In this document: in pieces, positions 35,606-44,053 of the stretch
How the letters are laid out: every line of letters starts with the position of its first letter
Position numbering within the stretch: position 1 is the stretch's first letter
Source of the DNA: Hymenobacter metallilatus
GTDB lineage: Bacteria; Bacteroidota; Bacteroidia; Cytophagales; Hymenobacteraceae
DNA length: 64,000 bases
Reading direction: 5' to 3'
Assembly: GCF_003944705.1 (NCBI RefSeq)
Contig: NZ_RWIS01000017.1
Coordinates: forward strand, 1 to 64,000
Program-made: the position numbers and the translations under genes
Notes under the pieces: model-generated
Seen by the model: the letters and a program-made list of their open reading frames with translations, nothing else
What the model was told of the DNA's origin: nothing
Database searches by the model: none

Positions 35606-37093
35606 CTACAGCGGCAACAGGCGTAGCTGAAGCGAATCGTGGGCGGCGGTTTGTTGCCGCTGCAGCGTTTCGGCGTAGCCCAGGCCGGTAAACTCCGAAT
35701 GCTCCAGGAACAGCAGGGGGGAAGTCAGCATCGGCTCCGGCCAGGCGGCCACGGGCTGTTGCTGCCGGAGTTTCTGGAACCGTGGCACATTGGCTACCCG
35801 CCAGTAGCTGTCCAGCAGCACGTAGCGGAAGCCCTGGCGCTCTAGGTCTTGCAACTGCTGTTCGTCGTTTACTGCCCTGACCGTGTGAGCGGGCATCCAG
35901 AAAGGCGCAAACCCCAGCCCCACGGTGCTGGCAACCGGACTTGCGCCGTTGCCTTTCAGCCAAGCCGCCAACGCCGGGTAGTTGGTGGGCGAGTAGGCGT
36001 AGATTTCGCGCTGAATCCGGTGCATATTCAGGCCGATGGCCGCCAGCAGCAGCCCGGCCAGCAGGGGCGCCGGCAGCCGCCGCAGTTGCAGCAGGGCCAG
36101 CGCGTACCACAGCCCGTAGGCCCACAGCAGCCCCCGCGGCGCTTTCACCAGCAACGACATGCCGGCCAGCAGGCACCAACCCCAGCTGGCCAGATACAGC
36201 TCGGGCGGTAGGGCCATTCCGCGCCGGGTCCGCCGCAGCTGCCAGAGCGGCCCCAGCAGCCCCACCCACACCAGTCCCGATTCAAAATCCTGGAGGTAGC
36301 GCAGGTAGTACAGAAAATCGGGGTGGAGCGTGGCGGCCCGGCCGGCGGCATTGGCGGCATCGGGGAAAGCAATTTTGTAGTAGATGGCCGGCCACAGGTA
36401 CCAAGGCAAGCCAGCGGCAACGCCCACGGCCCCGAGCACCATGTAGGGTAGCATCAGCAGCGCCAGCACCTGCCACCACGTGCCCCTGCGCCGCCAGAGC
36501 CCGTCGGCCTGCCACCACTCCAGCACCGCCAGAATGGGCAATGTGAGCAGGAATTTATAGTTGAAGCAGAGCCCCAGCACCAGCCAACCTACGGCGCGGT
36601 ACAGAGTGCGGGCCGCGGGCTGCTGCAGGCGCCGGTAGTAGGCCTCCAGCAACCCGGCAAAGCACACCAGGCTCCAGGAACTCATGGTAAAATCCCGGCC
36701 CGAGAAAGTCAGAAATACGCTGGTACCCATGAGCAGCACCAGCAAGCCGGTTTGCCAGCCGGGCAGGCGGAAGGTACGGGCCACAAAGCCGGCCAACATG
36801 CCCAGGGCCACCACGGCCACCAAGGCGTTAAGGTGCTGAAATACCCGGTAGTTGGTGGTGAGCCAGGCCACCGGCGCGTACACCAGCGCAAACAACGGGC
36901 TGCCGTGATGAAACAGGTGCTGGAGCTGCCCCTGGGCTACTTCCTGCACAATCTGCCAGTTCCGCACCGAGTCGTAATCGGGCAGGGCGGCGGCGGCCAG
37001 GCCGTACAAACGTACGGGTACCAGCAACGCCAGGGCCGCCAGCAGCCAGAGCCGCTGCGAATACGCCGAAAAGGAGGGGAGAGACGGTGGCAA
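35606..37093 (-). CDS. polytopic membrane protein, GT-C glycosyltransferase-like
   Basis: A 495-residue protein with about ten membrane segments. After the first helix comes PDYDSVRNW, an acidic motif in the position where GT-C enzymes (ArnT, PMT, dolichyl-P-mannose users) have catalytic Asp residues in the first periplasmic loop. The short soluble C-terminus (ending LQLRLLPL) is also typical. Such enzymes move sugars from polyprenyl-phosphate carriers to proteins, lipids or polymers. The start is uncertain: TTG 37093 gives a sensible N-terminus ahead of the first helix, and no ATG is near. It is divergent from dtd. Confidence 0.75.
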   Translation of the reverse strand: MPPSLPSFSAYSQRLWLLAALALLVPVRLYGLAAAALPDYDSVRNWQIVQEVAQGQLQHLFHHGSPLFALVYAPVAWLTTNYRVFQHLNALVAVVALGMLAGFVARTFRLPGWQTGLLVLLMGTSVFLTFSGRDFTMSSWSLVCFAGLLEAYYRRLQQPAARTLYRAVGWLVLGLCFNYKFLLTLPILAVLEWWQADGLWRRRGTWWQVLALLMLPYMVLGAVGVAAGLPWYLWPAIYYKIAFPDAANAAGRAATLHPDFLYYLRYLQDFESGLVWVGLLGPLWQLRRTRRGMALPPELYLASWGWCLLAGMSLLVKAPRGLLWAYGLWYALALLQLRRLPAPLLAGLLLAAIGLNMHRIQREIYAYSPTNYPALAAWLKGNGASPVASTVGLGFAPFWMPAHTVRAVNDEQQLQDLERQGFRYVLLDSYWRVANVPRFQKLRQQQPVAAWPEPMLTSPLLFLEHSEFTGLGYAETLQRQQTAAHDSLQLRLLPL

Positions 37094-37232
37094 CAGTAGC
37101 AGCGGAAAACAGCCGGAGCAGCCGGCAGTGGGGTATGTAGCCCCCGAATATTGCCGATTCCGACCAATTCCAGCGTACTTGCACCCTAGTTTAAGCTCCT
37201 AAGTGCCCATACCTCTTTCCCTTTTGTTGTTT

Positions 37233-37676
37233 ATGCGTGTTGTTGTGCAGCGTGTGCGGGAAGCCCGCGTAACCGTGGAGGGCCGCGTAACCGGCCAGAT
37301 TGGGGCGGGGCTGCTGGTGCTGGCCGGTTTTGCCCCTACCGATACCCCCGCTGACCTCGACTGGATGGCCCGCAAGCTGGTGCAGATGCGGATTTTTTCG
37401 GATGAAAAGGGTAAAATGAACCGCTCGGTGCAGGATGTTGAGGGGGAAATACTGGTGGTAAGCCAGTTCACCCTACTCGCTGACGCCCGCAAAGGCAACC
37501 GACCCAGCTACACCGGGGCCGCGCCGCCGCCTGTTGCCATTCCGCTCTACCAGCAGTTCGTGCAGCAGATAGGCCACCTGCTGGGGCGGCCGGCAGCCAC
37601 CGGCGAGTTCGGGGCCGACATGCAGGTGGAACTCCTCAACGACGGACCGGTTACAATTGTGCTGGACTCGGTTTGA
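37233..37676 (+). CDS. dtd: D-aminoacyl-tRNA deacylase
   Basis: Removes D-amino acids (and glycine from tRNA-Ala) that were wrongly attached to tRNA. The 147-residue protein begins MRVVVQRVREARVTV and holds both active-site motifs, SQFTLLADARKGNRPS and the C-terminal NDGPVTIVLDS (the N-x-GPVT motif). I use ATG 37233; ten upstream codons in frame are not conserved. A heptad-type repeat begins right after the stop. Confidence 0.96.
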   Translation: MRVVVQRVREARVTVEGRVTGQIGAGLLVLAGFAPTDTPADLDWMARKLVQMRIFSDEKGKMNRSVQDVEGEILVVSQFTLLADARKGNRPSYTGAAPPPVAIPLYQQFVQQIGHLLGRPAATGEFGADMQVELLNDGPVTIVLDSV

Positions 37677-37681
37677 TGGGT

Positions 37682-37872
37682 GGTTGTTGGTTGTTCTGGA
37701 CTTGCGCAGGAAGTGTTGACGAGTAACCAGCTGACGCCAACGCGACTTCTGCCCACCTCCGCAAAACCCTCTGCGCCTGCGGCGGTGAACCATTTGAATG
37801 GAGGCGTTTAACCATCCAGAAAGCCCTCCGCACTGTTCAGGACAACAAAACAACCCCAAATCAACAATCCAC
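37682..37872. repeat. inverted heptad arrays between dtd and the MazG-type gene
   Basis: GGTTGTT is repeated at 37682-37688 and 37689-37695. Near the other end, about 37842-37872, complementary 7-mers such as AACAACC, AACAATC and CACCATG run up to the ATG of the next gene. The 145 bases in between show no gene. Confidence 0.45.
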
Positions 37873-37873
37873 C

Positions 37874-38200
37874 ATGACCATCGAAGAAGCCCAGCAAACC
37901 GTCGACCACTGGATCCGGACCACCGGGGTGCGGTATTTCAATGAGCTGACCAATATGGCCATGCTCACCGAGGAAGTCGGGGAGGTGGCCCGCATCATTG
38001 CCCGCCAGTACGGGGAGCAATCCTTCAAGGAATCCGACAAAGACAAGGTGCTGGCTGATGAGCTGGCCGATGTGCTATTTGTGGTGATTTGCCTGGCCAA
38101 CCAGACCGGCGTAAACCTCACGGAAGCCTTACAGCGCAACCTCACCAAGAAAACCCAGCGCGACGCCACCCGGCACCAGAAAAACGAAAAGCTGCACTGA
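37874..38200 (+). CDS. MazG-like nucleotide pyrophosphohydrolase
   Basis: A 108-residue single MazG domain. The metal-binding pattern EExxE...ExxD is visible in MLTEEVGEVARII and LADELADVLFVVICL. Such short all-alpha pyrophosphohydrolases convert NTPs or dNTPs to monophosphates and are thought to clear abnormal nucleotides. The start at ATG 37874 comes right at the edge of a heptad array. It stands alone, followed by a long hairpin, and converges with rnd. Confidence 0.9.
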   Translation: MTIEEAQQTVDHWIRTTGVRYFNELTNMAMLTEEVGEVARIIARQYGEQSFKESDKDKVLADELADVLFVVICLANQTGVNLTEALQRNLTKKTQRDATRHQKNEKLH

Positions 38201-38333
38201 ATCTACAGATGCCCGCCGATGTGGTGGATGACGCAGGTTTATTCGGCACAGACAGCCCGGCTTGTCCTAGAGCGTGTGGATCATCACACAGCTTAGTCAG
38301 GTAGCACTGTTTAGCCGCAGGTCAGAGAGTGTA

Positions 38334-38372
38334 AATACAGCAGGCCGCCCATTATGGGCGGCCTGCTGTATT
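38334..38372. terminator. long hairpin between the MazG-type gene and rnd
   Basis: A 17-bp perfect stem (38334-38350 with 38356-38372) with loop ATTAT. It lies between convergent genes. T and A runs are short, but the position suits two-way termination. Confidence 0.75.
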
Positions 38373-38421
38373 AGGAATAGCATCAACAGAAAAAAATCTG
38401 CGTTATCCCTTCATCTGTGAT

Positions 38422-39585
38422 TCAGAAGGGCTGGGCAATCAGCTGAAAATCCAGGTTGTGCTTGTGGGCCGTTTCCAGCAGCAGCGCCCGTTGCCAGGGC
38501 CGCAACGACTGGTCGGCACCCAACTCCACGATGTCGGCAATAAGCCGGTTGCTGAGTACCAGGTTGGCCATAATTGGGCTGTGGTCTTCGGCCAGGTGGG
38601 TTTTCAGGGCCATCAGCAGCGCCTCGCGGGCGTCGGCCTGGGCGGCTTTGGCTCCGGTCAGGCGGCGCCGGAATGGGAAGCGCCTCTGCTCAGCGGGCGT
38701 AGCGGGTTCCGGGGCCCGGTCCTCGGTGGCCAGGTTCACCAGGCGCTCGGCAAAGGGGCTGCGCTTGAGTTCCGGGTGCAGACCCGGGGCATTGCGCAAG
38801 TGGCCGGAGCTGGTAACCGGCAGGCGCGTAAGTTCGGCCAGCCGGTCGTTGCTGGCTACCATGTACGTTGGCCGGTCGATGTAGCGGGCTACTTCATCGC
38901 GCAGCAAAAACAGGTCCCGGAACATCGGCAGCTCCTGGGGCTGAATCCGGTATTTGCCGGCCAGACGCAGGTAAGGCCGCTCGTCGCGGGTGTAGCGCAC
39001 TTCCTCCAGGGCTTCGTTTTCCTGCGCGGCCCAGGCGGTGCGGCCCAGGGCAGCCAGCTTAGCCTCCAGCCGGTCCGTCAGCTCAAACAGGTACAATACG
39101 TCGTTGGCGGCGTACTGCATCTGAGCCTCCGTGAGGGGGCGTTTCAACCAGTTGGATTTTTGTTCGCCTTTGTCTACCTCAAGGCCCAGCTCCTGCTGAA
39201 TCAGGCGGCCCAGGGAGATATTGTTGTCGGCCTCGGCCAGTAGAGTATACTGCACGCTGGTATCTACAATATTGCGCACGTGCACGTTGTAGAGCTCATC
39301 CAGCAGCAGAATATCGGACTTGCAGCTGTGGAATACCTTGGCCACCGCCGGGTCGCGCAGGATGGTCCAGAGGGGTTCCAACTCCTGGGCTGGGTTGGTG
39401 AGGGCCAGCGGGTCGATGAGGTATACTAAATGACCATCAAAGAGTTGGATCAGGGCCAGATTGCGCCCGTAGCGGTGGCGCATGTCATCAAACTCCAGGT
39501 CGATGGCGACGCGGGGCTGCGCTTGAAGAGCTTGTACGGCCTGTAGAACGGCAGCGGCATCGGTGATATACTGGATATCAGGCAT
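38422..39585 (-). CDS. rnd: ribonuclease D
   Basis: 3'-5' exoribonuclease for tRNA and other stable RNA ends. The 387-residue protein has the DEDDy motifs: Exo I AIDLEFDDMRHRYG (Asp29, Glu31), Exo II KVFHSCKSDILLL, and Exo III YAANDVLYLFEL. An HRDC domain follows (about 205-290, FRDLFLLRDEVARYIDRP), and the C-terminus is a second helical bundle. It begins at ATG 39585. A TACCTTTA about 55 bases upstream is a one-mismatch -7 box. Confidence 0.95.
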   Translation of the reverse strand: MPDIQYITDAAAVLQAVQALQAQPRVAIDLEFDDMRHRYGRNLALIQLFDGHLVYLIDPLALTNPAQELEPLWTILRDPAVAKVFHSCKSDILLLDELYNVHVRNIVDTSVQYTLLAEADNNISLGRLIQQELGLEVDKGEQKSNWLKRPLTEAQMQYAANDVLYLFELTDRLEAKLAALGRTAWAAQENEALEEVRYTRDERPYLRLAGKYRIQPQELPMFRDLFLLRDEVARYIDRPTYMVASNDRLAELTRLPVTSSGHLRNAPGLHPELKRSPFAERLVNLATEDRAPEPATPAEQRRFPFRRRLTGAKAAQADAREALLMALKTHLAEDHSPIMANLVLSNRLIADIVELGADQSLRPWQRALLLETAHKHNLDFQLIAQPF

Positions 39586-39734
39586 TAAATACAGGCGGTC
39601 GAAAAGTGAAATGCTGAAAAGAGGGCAGCAAGTTGAGGTAAAGGTAGGAAGCGGGTACTTCTGAAACCAGCCAGCCAGCCCATGAGGCCAGGTACCAGCC
39701 GGGCGGCCAGAAGTAGGTTTTGCTCCCGGGTGGG

Positions 39735-40208
39735 TTATTCGTCTTCCTCGGTGAGGTGGCTGAAATCCAGCGTGGGAGCCAGCCGTAGCGCCTCCCGAAT
39801 CACGTCGTCCATCAGCGGCTGGGAGTCGGCATCCAGGGTCCGCTCGAAGAGGTGCAGCAGCTGTTCCCCTTCCTCATTCACGTACAAATCGGCGTAGAGG
39901 CGCTCAAACGTAGCCGCATCTTTCTGAATGGTACTGTCGATGGCGCTAACCGAAGGCGCTTTCAGGGCCCGGTGCAGCACGTCCAGCACAGTGCGGGCCT
40001 CCTCCAGGTCGCCAAGGTCGGAGAGAAGCTTCATCAGGGCCAGGGCTACGCCCAGGCGCACCCGCTCGAAGCGGAAGGCAATATCGGCGGGGTCGGCCTG
40101 CTCGAACGCCCGGTACGCTGCCAGGGTTGTGGCAGAGAGGTAGCGGGTGGCATCGGCCGGCTGGGGAAAGGCCAGCTGCAAGAGCCGCTGGTAAGGAGGA
40201 ACAAGCAT
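39735..40208 (-). CDS. helical protein of unknown function
   Basis: A 157-residue cytosolic, acidic, mainly helical protein with no signal or membrane segment. I do not recognise a family. ATG 40208 is used; a GTG at 40217 is three codons upstream. A perfect TACCTTTG -7 box lies at 40280-40287, giving a leader of about 65 bases. The gene is upstream of rnd on the same strand with a 149-bp gap, so the two may be co-transcribed. A role linked to RNA processing cannot be claimed from this. Confidence 0.7.
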   Translation of the reverse strand: MLVPPYQRLLQLAFPQPADATRYLSATTLAAYRAFEQADPADIAFRFERVRLGVALALMKLLSDLGDLEEARTVLDVLHRALKAPSVSAIDSTIQKDAATFERLYADLYVNEEGEQLLHLFERTLDADSQPLMDDVIREALRLAPTLDFSHLTEEDE

Positions 40209-40279
40209 AGGGAGCACCTAAAGGCCAACTTTACAGCGGTTGGCAAAATATAATTGGGGCCTTCTGTAACCCCACAGCA

Positions 40280-40287
40280 CAAAGGTA
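40280..40287 (-). promoter_or_regulatory. -7 box for the 157-residue protein gene
   Basis: TACCTTTG on the minus strand, exact consensus, no clear -33. Confidence 0.5.
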
Positions 40288-40365
40288 CGATTGTGTAAGG
40301 TGAAGCCGTTAAACAAGCTCTCTTGTCGGACGGTTTGTGCCTTACTTTTCATCTCTCTCCCCACA

Positions 40366-40629
40366 ATGATGACGCACAAGGAAAAATGGTTGGTTTTTGC
40401 CCCGACGGGGTTGGTTGTGATTGGACTAGGTAGCTGCCTGATACAATGGGCTGCCGACAAAAAACGCAACGGCCACCCGACTGCCGAATGGGTGGCAGCC
40501 GGTACAGCCGCCCTCACCATCTTCAATGCCGGTATCAGCCTGTTTGGTCGCGGGGTAGTGGAGAAAGTGAAGTATGATCTATATGAGAAAACCAAAGACC
40601 TGGATTATGCCAACGTGGCCCGGCTGTAG
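40366..40629 (+). CDS. small membrane protein, function unknown
   Basis: An 87-residue protein with two probable membrane segments (about 8-26, WLVFAPTGLVVIGLGSCLI, and about 45-62, WVAAGTAALTIFNAGISLF) and a charged C-terminus. No family recognised. ATG 40366 begins MMTHKEKW; 25 earlier in-frame codons are unlikely to be used. A TACTTTTC at 40343-40350 with TTG 17 bases upstream is a near-consensus promoter. Confidence 0.65.
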   Translation: MMTHKEKWLVFAPTGLVVIGLGSCLIQWAADKKRNGHPTAEWVAAGTAALTIFNAGISLFGRGVVEKVKYDLYEKTKDLDYANVARL

Positions 40630-40862
40630 CTTGGCAAGGGCTGCATAAGCGAGGTTAGCGGAGAGTCTGCGGATCATTTCAGAAAGCCGAAGCCGCTTTT
40701 GGGCAGCAGTAACTGCAGATGGGGAAAGGACCCTGACTGGGTGAGGTAGTGGTAAAGGATATTTCAAACTGGCCCGGCTGTTCCTTACTGCCGGGTTTTC
40801 CGCTTTCTTTGGTTTCCAGTTTCTGCACCGCCTGCTGTGTCGGGCCAACCCGCTTTTCGCTC

Positions 40863-43487
40863 GTGCTACCTACTCCTCGTTTTACCAGTGTTGCCTGGCT
40901 GTTTTTGTTGTTGTTGTTGTGGGCGCCGTGTGCCGCTGCTCAATCTGATACCCCTGCCGATGGGCCGCTGCTGACGCCCCGCCAGTTTTTGGGCTACGAG
41001 TTGGGCACCCGTTTCACCCCGCACGCCGAACTGCTGCGCTACGTAGCGCACGTGGTGCAGCACAGCCCCGGCCGCCTGAAACAGCAGCGCTATGGCCGCA
41101 CCTACGAAAACCGGCCGCTGGAGCTGGTGTACGTGGCCACCCCCGAAAACATGGCCAAGCTGGAGGATATCCGCCGCAACAACCTGCGCCTGGCTAGTCT
41201 GGAAGATGGCTCGGCGGCTACCAACCAGCCCGCTGTGGTGTGGCTGAGCTACAATGTGCACGGCAACGAGGCAGTATCCTCGGAGGCCGTGATGCAGGTG
41301 CTCTACGACCTGGCCGACCCGCAAAACCAGCAGGTACAGCAGTGGCTGCAGAACCTGGTCGTCATCGTGGACCCCTGCGTGAACCCCGACGGGCGCGACC
41401 GGTACGCGCAGTGGTACAACCGCGTGGCCAACCAGCGGCCCAATGCTTCGCCCCTGGGCTGGGAGCACCATGAGCCCTGGCCCGGTGGCCGCTACAACCA
41501 TTATTACTTCGACCTGAACCGGGACTGGGCCTGGCAAACCCAGCAGGAAAGCCGGCAGCGCATTGTAGTGTATAACCAATGGCTGCCGCAGGTACACGCC
41601 GACTTCCACGAAATGGGGCCCAACAACCCCTACTACTTCTCGCCGGCCGCCAAGCCCTTTCATGCCGACCTGACCGAGTGGCAGCGCAAGTTTCAGAACA
41701 TTATCGGCGACTATAACCGCCGCGTGTTTGATAAGAATAACTGGCTCTACTTCACCCGCGAAACCTACGACCTGTTTGCTCCCTTCTACGGCGACACCTG
41801 GCCCAGCTTCAACGGGGCCATTGGCATGACTTATGAGCAGGGTGGGGGCGGCCCGGCTGGCCTCAGCTACCTGAAAGCCGACGGCGACACGCTCACCCTG
41901 GCCCAGCGCATCGAGCACCACCACGCCACCAGCCTGGCCACCATGCAGGCCGCCGCCGAACGACACAAGGAGCTGGTGCGGGAGTTTCAGAAGTTTTACA
42001 CCGATGCCCGCACCAAGCCCCGGGGCGAGTACAAAGCTTACGTGCTGGCCGGCTCCTCCGACCCTGGCCAAGTGCGCGCCCTTACCCAGTACCTCGACCG
42101 GCAGCAGATCAGCTACGGCTTTGCCACCAAGCGCAGCCGGCAGCCGGGCTATAACTACACTACCGGCAAAACGGAAAACGTGCAAGTTGAGCCCCGCGAC
42201 GTGGTCATTAGCATGTATCAGCCCAAATCGACGCTGGTAAAGGTGCTGTTTGAGCCCCAGGCCCAATTGGAAGACTCGCTCACCTACGACCTTACGGCCT
42301 GGTCCCTGCCCTACGCCTTCGGGTTGAAAGGCTATGCTCTGAAAAACCAGGTACAAACCACCAGCTCCCGGCCCGCCGTGGCTACGGTGGTGGAGAAAGG
42401 CGGCAAGCTGGCTCCAGCTCTCCCAAGCCAACAACCAACAACCAACAACCAACAACCCAACACGCCCTACGCCTACCTGGCCCGCTGGAACAACCTGCAG
42501 GATGTACGCTTTCTGAGCCGGCTGCTGCAACAGGGGGTGAAAATTCGGGTGGCTGAGGAGCCGTTTGAAACCGAGGGCCAGAAATACCAGCGGGGTACCC
42601 TCATTATTCCGCGTACCGGCAACGAGCGGCTAGGAACCCGCTTCGACCAATTGGTACACGCTCAGGCCGACTCGGCCGGCGTACTGGTGCAGGCCGTGCA
42701 GTCGGGCCTTTCCACCACGGGCGGCGACCTGGGTTCCCGCTCGGTACGGCCCCTGAGAATGCCTAACGTGGCTATTCTGGCGGGTACTGGGGTGGATGCC
42801 ACTGCCTTCGGCGAGGTCTGGCACTTCTTCGAGCAGCAGGTAGGCTACCCGGTTACCGTGCTAGGTACCGATTACTTCAACAGCGTGCCGCTCAGCAAAT
42901 TCGATGTGCTCATTCTGCCCGACGGCCGCTACGATGAAGTACTTACGGACCGGGGGCTGGAAAACGTGAAGGCCTGGGTGCGGGGCGGGGGCCGCCTGAT
43001 TGCGCTGGAAGGAGCCGCGCGCTTTCTGGCTGGCTCCAAAGATTTTCTGCTCAAGCCCAAGCCCGCCGACTCAGCCGCCATTAGCCGTAAAGCCAGCCCC
43101 TACACCGCCCTGCGCCGCTACGCCGATGCTGAGCGAGAGGAAATAGGAGAGCGGGTGCAGGGCAGCGTATACCGGGTGCAGTTGGATAACACCCACCCAT
43201 TGGCCTTCGGGTACGGCGACACGTACTACGCCCTGCTGCGCGACGTGCCCAACTACCGTTTTCTGCCCAAAGGTGGCTGGAACGTAGGTGTGTTGAAGAA
43301 AGACAGCTACGCCGCCGGCTTTGCCGGCCGCAAGGCCCAGCGTGCCCTCACCGACAGCTTCGTACTGGGTACTCAGGACCTGGGCCGGGGCCAGGTAGTC
43401 TACCTCGGCGACAACCCCCTGTTCCGGGCGTTCTGGCAGGGTGGCAAGCTGCTGTTCGGCAACGCCGTATTCCTGGTGGGCCAATAA
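40863..43487 (+). CDS. secreted M14-family zinc carboxypeptidase
   Basis: An 874-residue exported metallopeptidase. The GTG at 40863 gives a textbook signal peptide (about 1-27, ending CAAAQ), so I prefer it to an in-frame GTG at 40749. The M14 zinc site is visible: His133 and Glu136 in NVHGNE, His249 in HADFHEMG, and the catalytic Glu325 in MTYEQGG; VNPDGRDRY supplies substrate-binding residues. The C-terminal third is a class I glutaminase-like domain (GGGRLIALEGAARFL near 735), as in other large Bacteroidota M14 enzymes. A perfect (CCAACAA)4 array lies in the coding region at 42428-42455 and encodes a Gln/Asn/Thr-rich linker between the domains. Gene stands alone. Confidence 0.92.
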   Translation: MLPTPRFTSVAWLFLLLLLWAPCAAAQSDTPADGPLLTPRQFLGYELGTRFTPHAELLRYVAHVVQHSPGRLKQQRYGRTYENRPLELVYVATPENMAKLEDIRRNNLRLASLEDGSAATNQPAVVWLSYNVHGNEAVSSEAVMQVLYDLADPQNQQVQQWLQNLVVIVDPCVNPDGRDRYAQWYNRVANQRPNASPLGWEHHEPWPGGRYNHYYFDLNRDWAWQTQQESRQRIVVYNQWLPQVHADFHEMGPNNPYYFSPAAKPFHADLTEWQRKFQNIIGDYNRRVFDKNNWLYFTRETYDLFAPFYGDTWPSFNGAIGMTYEQGGGGPAGLSYLKADGDTLTLAQRIEHHHATSLATMQAAAERHKELVREFQKFYTDARTKPRGEYKAYVLAGSSDPGQVRALTQYLDRQQISYGFATKRSRQPGYNYTTGKTENVQVEPRDVVISMYQPKSTLVKVLFEPQAQLEDSLTYDLTAWSLPYAFGLKGYALKNQVQTTSSRPAVATVVEKGGKLAPALPSQQPTTNNQQPNTPYAYLARWNNLQDVRFLSRLLQQGVKIRVAEEPFETEGQKYQRGTLIIPRTGNERLGTRFDQLVHAQADSAGVLVQAVQSGLSTTGGDLGSRSVRPLRMPNVAILAGTGVDATAFGEVWHFFEQQVGYPVTVLGTDYFNSVPLSKFDVLILPDGRYDEVLTDRGLENVKAWVRGGGRLIALEGAARFLAGSKDFLLKPKPADSAAISRKASPYTALRRYADAEREEIGERVQGSVYRVQLDNTHPLAFGYGDTYYALLRDVPNYRFLPKGGWNVGVLKKDSYAAGFAGRKAQRALTDSFVLGTQDLGRGQVVYLGDNPLFRAFWQGGKLLFGNAVFLVGQ
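42428..42455 (+). repeat. perfect heptad array (CCAACAA)x4 inside the M14 peptidase gene
   Basis: Four exact copies of a 7-base unit, followed by near-copies. Seven is not a multiple of three, so gain or loss of one unit would shift the frame after about residue 531. The encoded stretch is SQQPTTNNQQPNTP. Confidence 0.9.
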
Positions 43488-43537
43488 AACCACTGCTTCC
43501 ACGGATTTTCCGCGGATTTCGTGGCCGTTTTGTTTTT

Positions 43538-43577
43538 GCACAAAAAAGGCTTGCTACAGAGCAAGCCTTTTTTGTGC
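43538..43577. terminator. bidirectional terminator with AAATCCG-type flanks
   Basis: A 17-bp perfect stem (43538-43554 with 43561-43577, loop TACAGA) that includes AAAAAA and TTTTTT at its base. It separates the convergent M14 and 105-residue protein genes. Flanks at 43499-43525 and 43618-43640 carry AAATCCGCGG/AATCCGTGA units in opposite orientation, as at 26110-26295. Confidence 0.88.
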
Positions 43578-43649
43578 AGATTATCGGACTGAGTATACCG
43601 TAGCTGGTAACCGTCCACAGAATCCGTGAATTCCGTAGAAGCAGTGGTC

Positions 43650-43967
43650 TTAGTCGACTACGTCCTCTGCTTTATTTTTCACGGCTTTAGCGCCTTTTTT
43701 TACTACCTGGCCAGTCTTTTTGGCGCCTTTCTCAACAGCAGTGCCGGTTTTCTTGCCAGCATACTTTACATCTTGCTTCGTGTTGTAGGCCTTCTGGCCG
43801 GCTTTAGTGCGGCCCGAGCGAGACTCTACTTTCACGGTACCGTTGTCGCGCTCCGTAACGGTGGTTTTGGCACCGGTGGTTTCGTCGCGGACGGTTGTCT
43901 TATCGCCTTGGGCGAAGGCGGCCGTCGAGAAAACTACGGCGGCAGCCAGAAGCAGTATCTTTTTCAT
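43650..43967 (-). CDS. small secreted basic protein, function unknown
   Basis: A 105-residue protein with a clear signal peptide (MKKILLLAAAVVFSTAAFAQ, about 20 residues). The mature part is rich in Lys, Thr, Gly and Val, and its last half repeats a KKGAK/KTG pattern (GKKTGTAVEKGAKKTGQVV), so it is probably flexible and cationic in the periplasm or outside. No domain recognised. It is transcribed alone, between the M14 terminator and queA. Confidence 0.75.
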   Translation of the reverse strand: MKKILLLAAAVVFSTAAFAQGDKTTVRDETTGAKTTVTERDNGTVKVESRSGRTKAGQKAYNTKQDVKYAGKKTGTAVEKGAKKTGQVVKKGAKAVKNKAEDVVD

Positions 43968-44053
43968 AAGGGGAGTCAGATTGAACTTGAAATCTGATGT
44001 CCTTATACGGGGCAGCTAAAAATAGTTGTGCAGTGGGCCGCTAACTGCTTCTG

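Noticed and set aside
42428..42455. Heptad arrays as a CRISPR array
   Set aside because: Units are 7 bases with no spacers, and no cas genes are present in the window.
40866..42530. 554-codon open frame on the minus strand
   Set aside because: Complement of the M14 peptidase gene, whose active site is intact. The antisense product has no recognisable domain.
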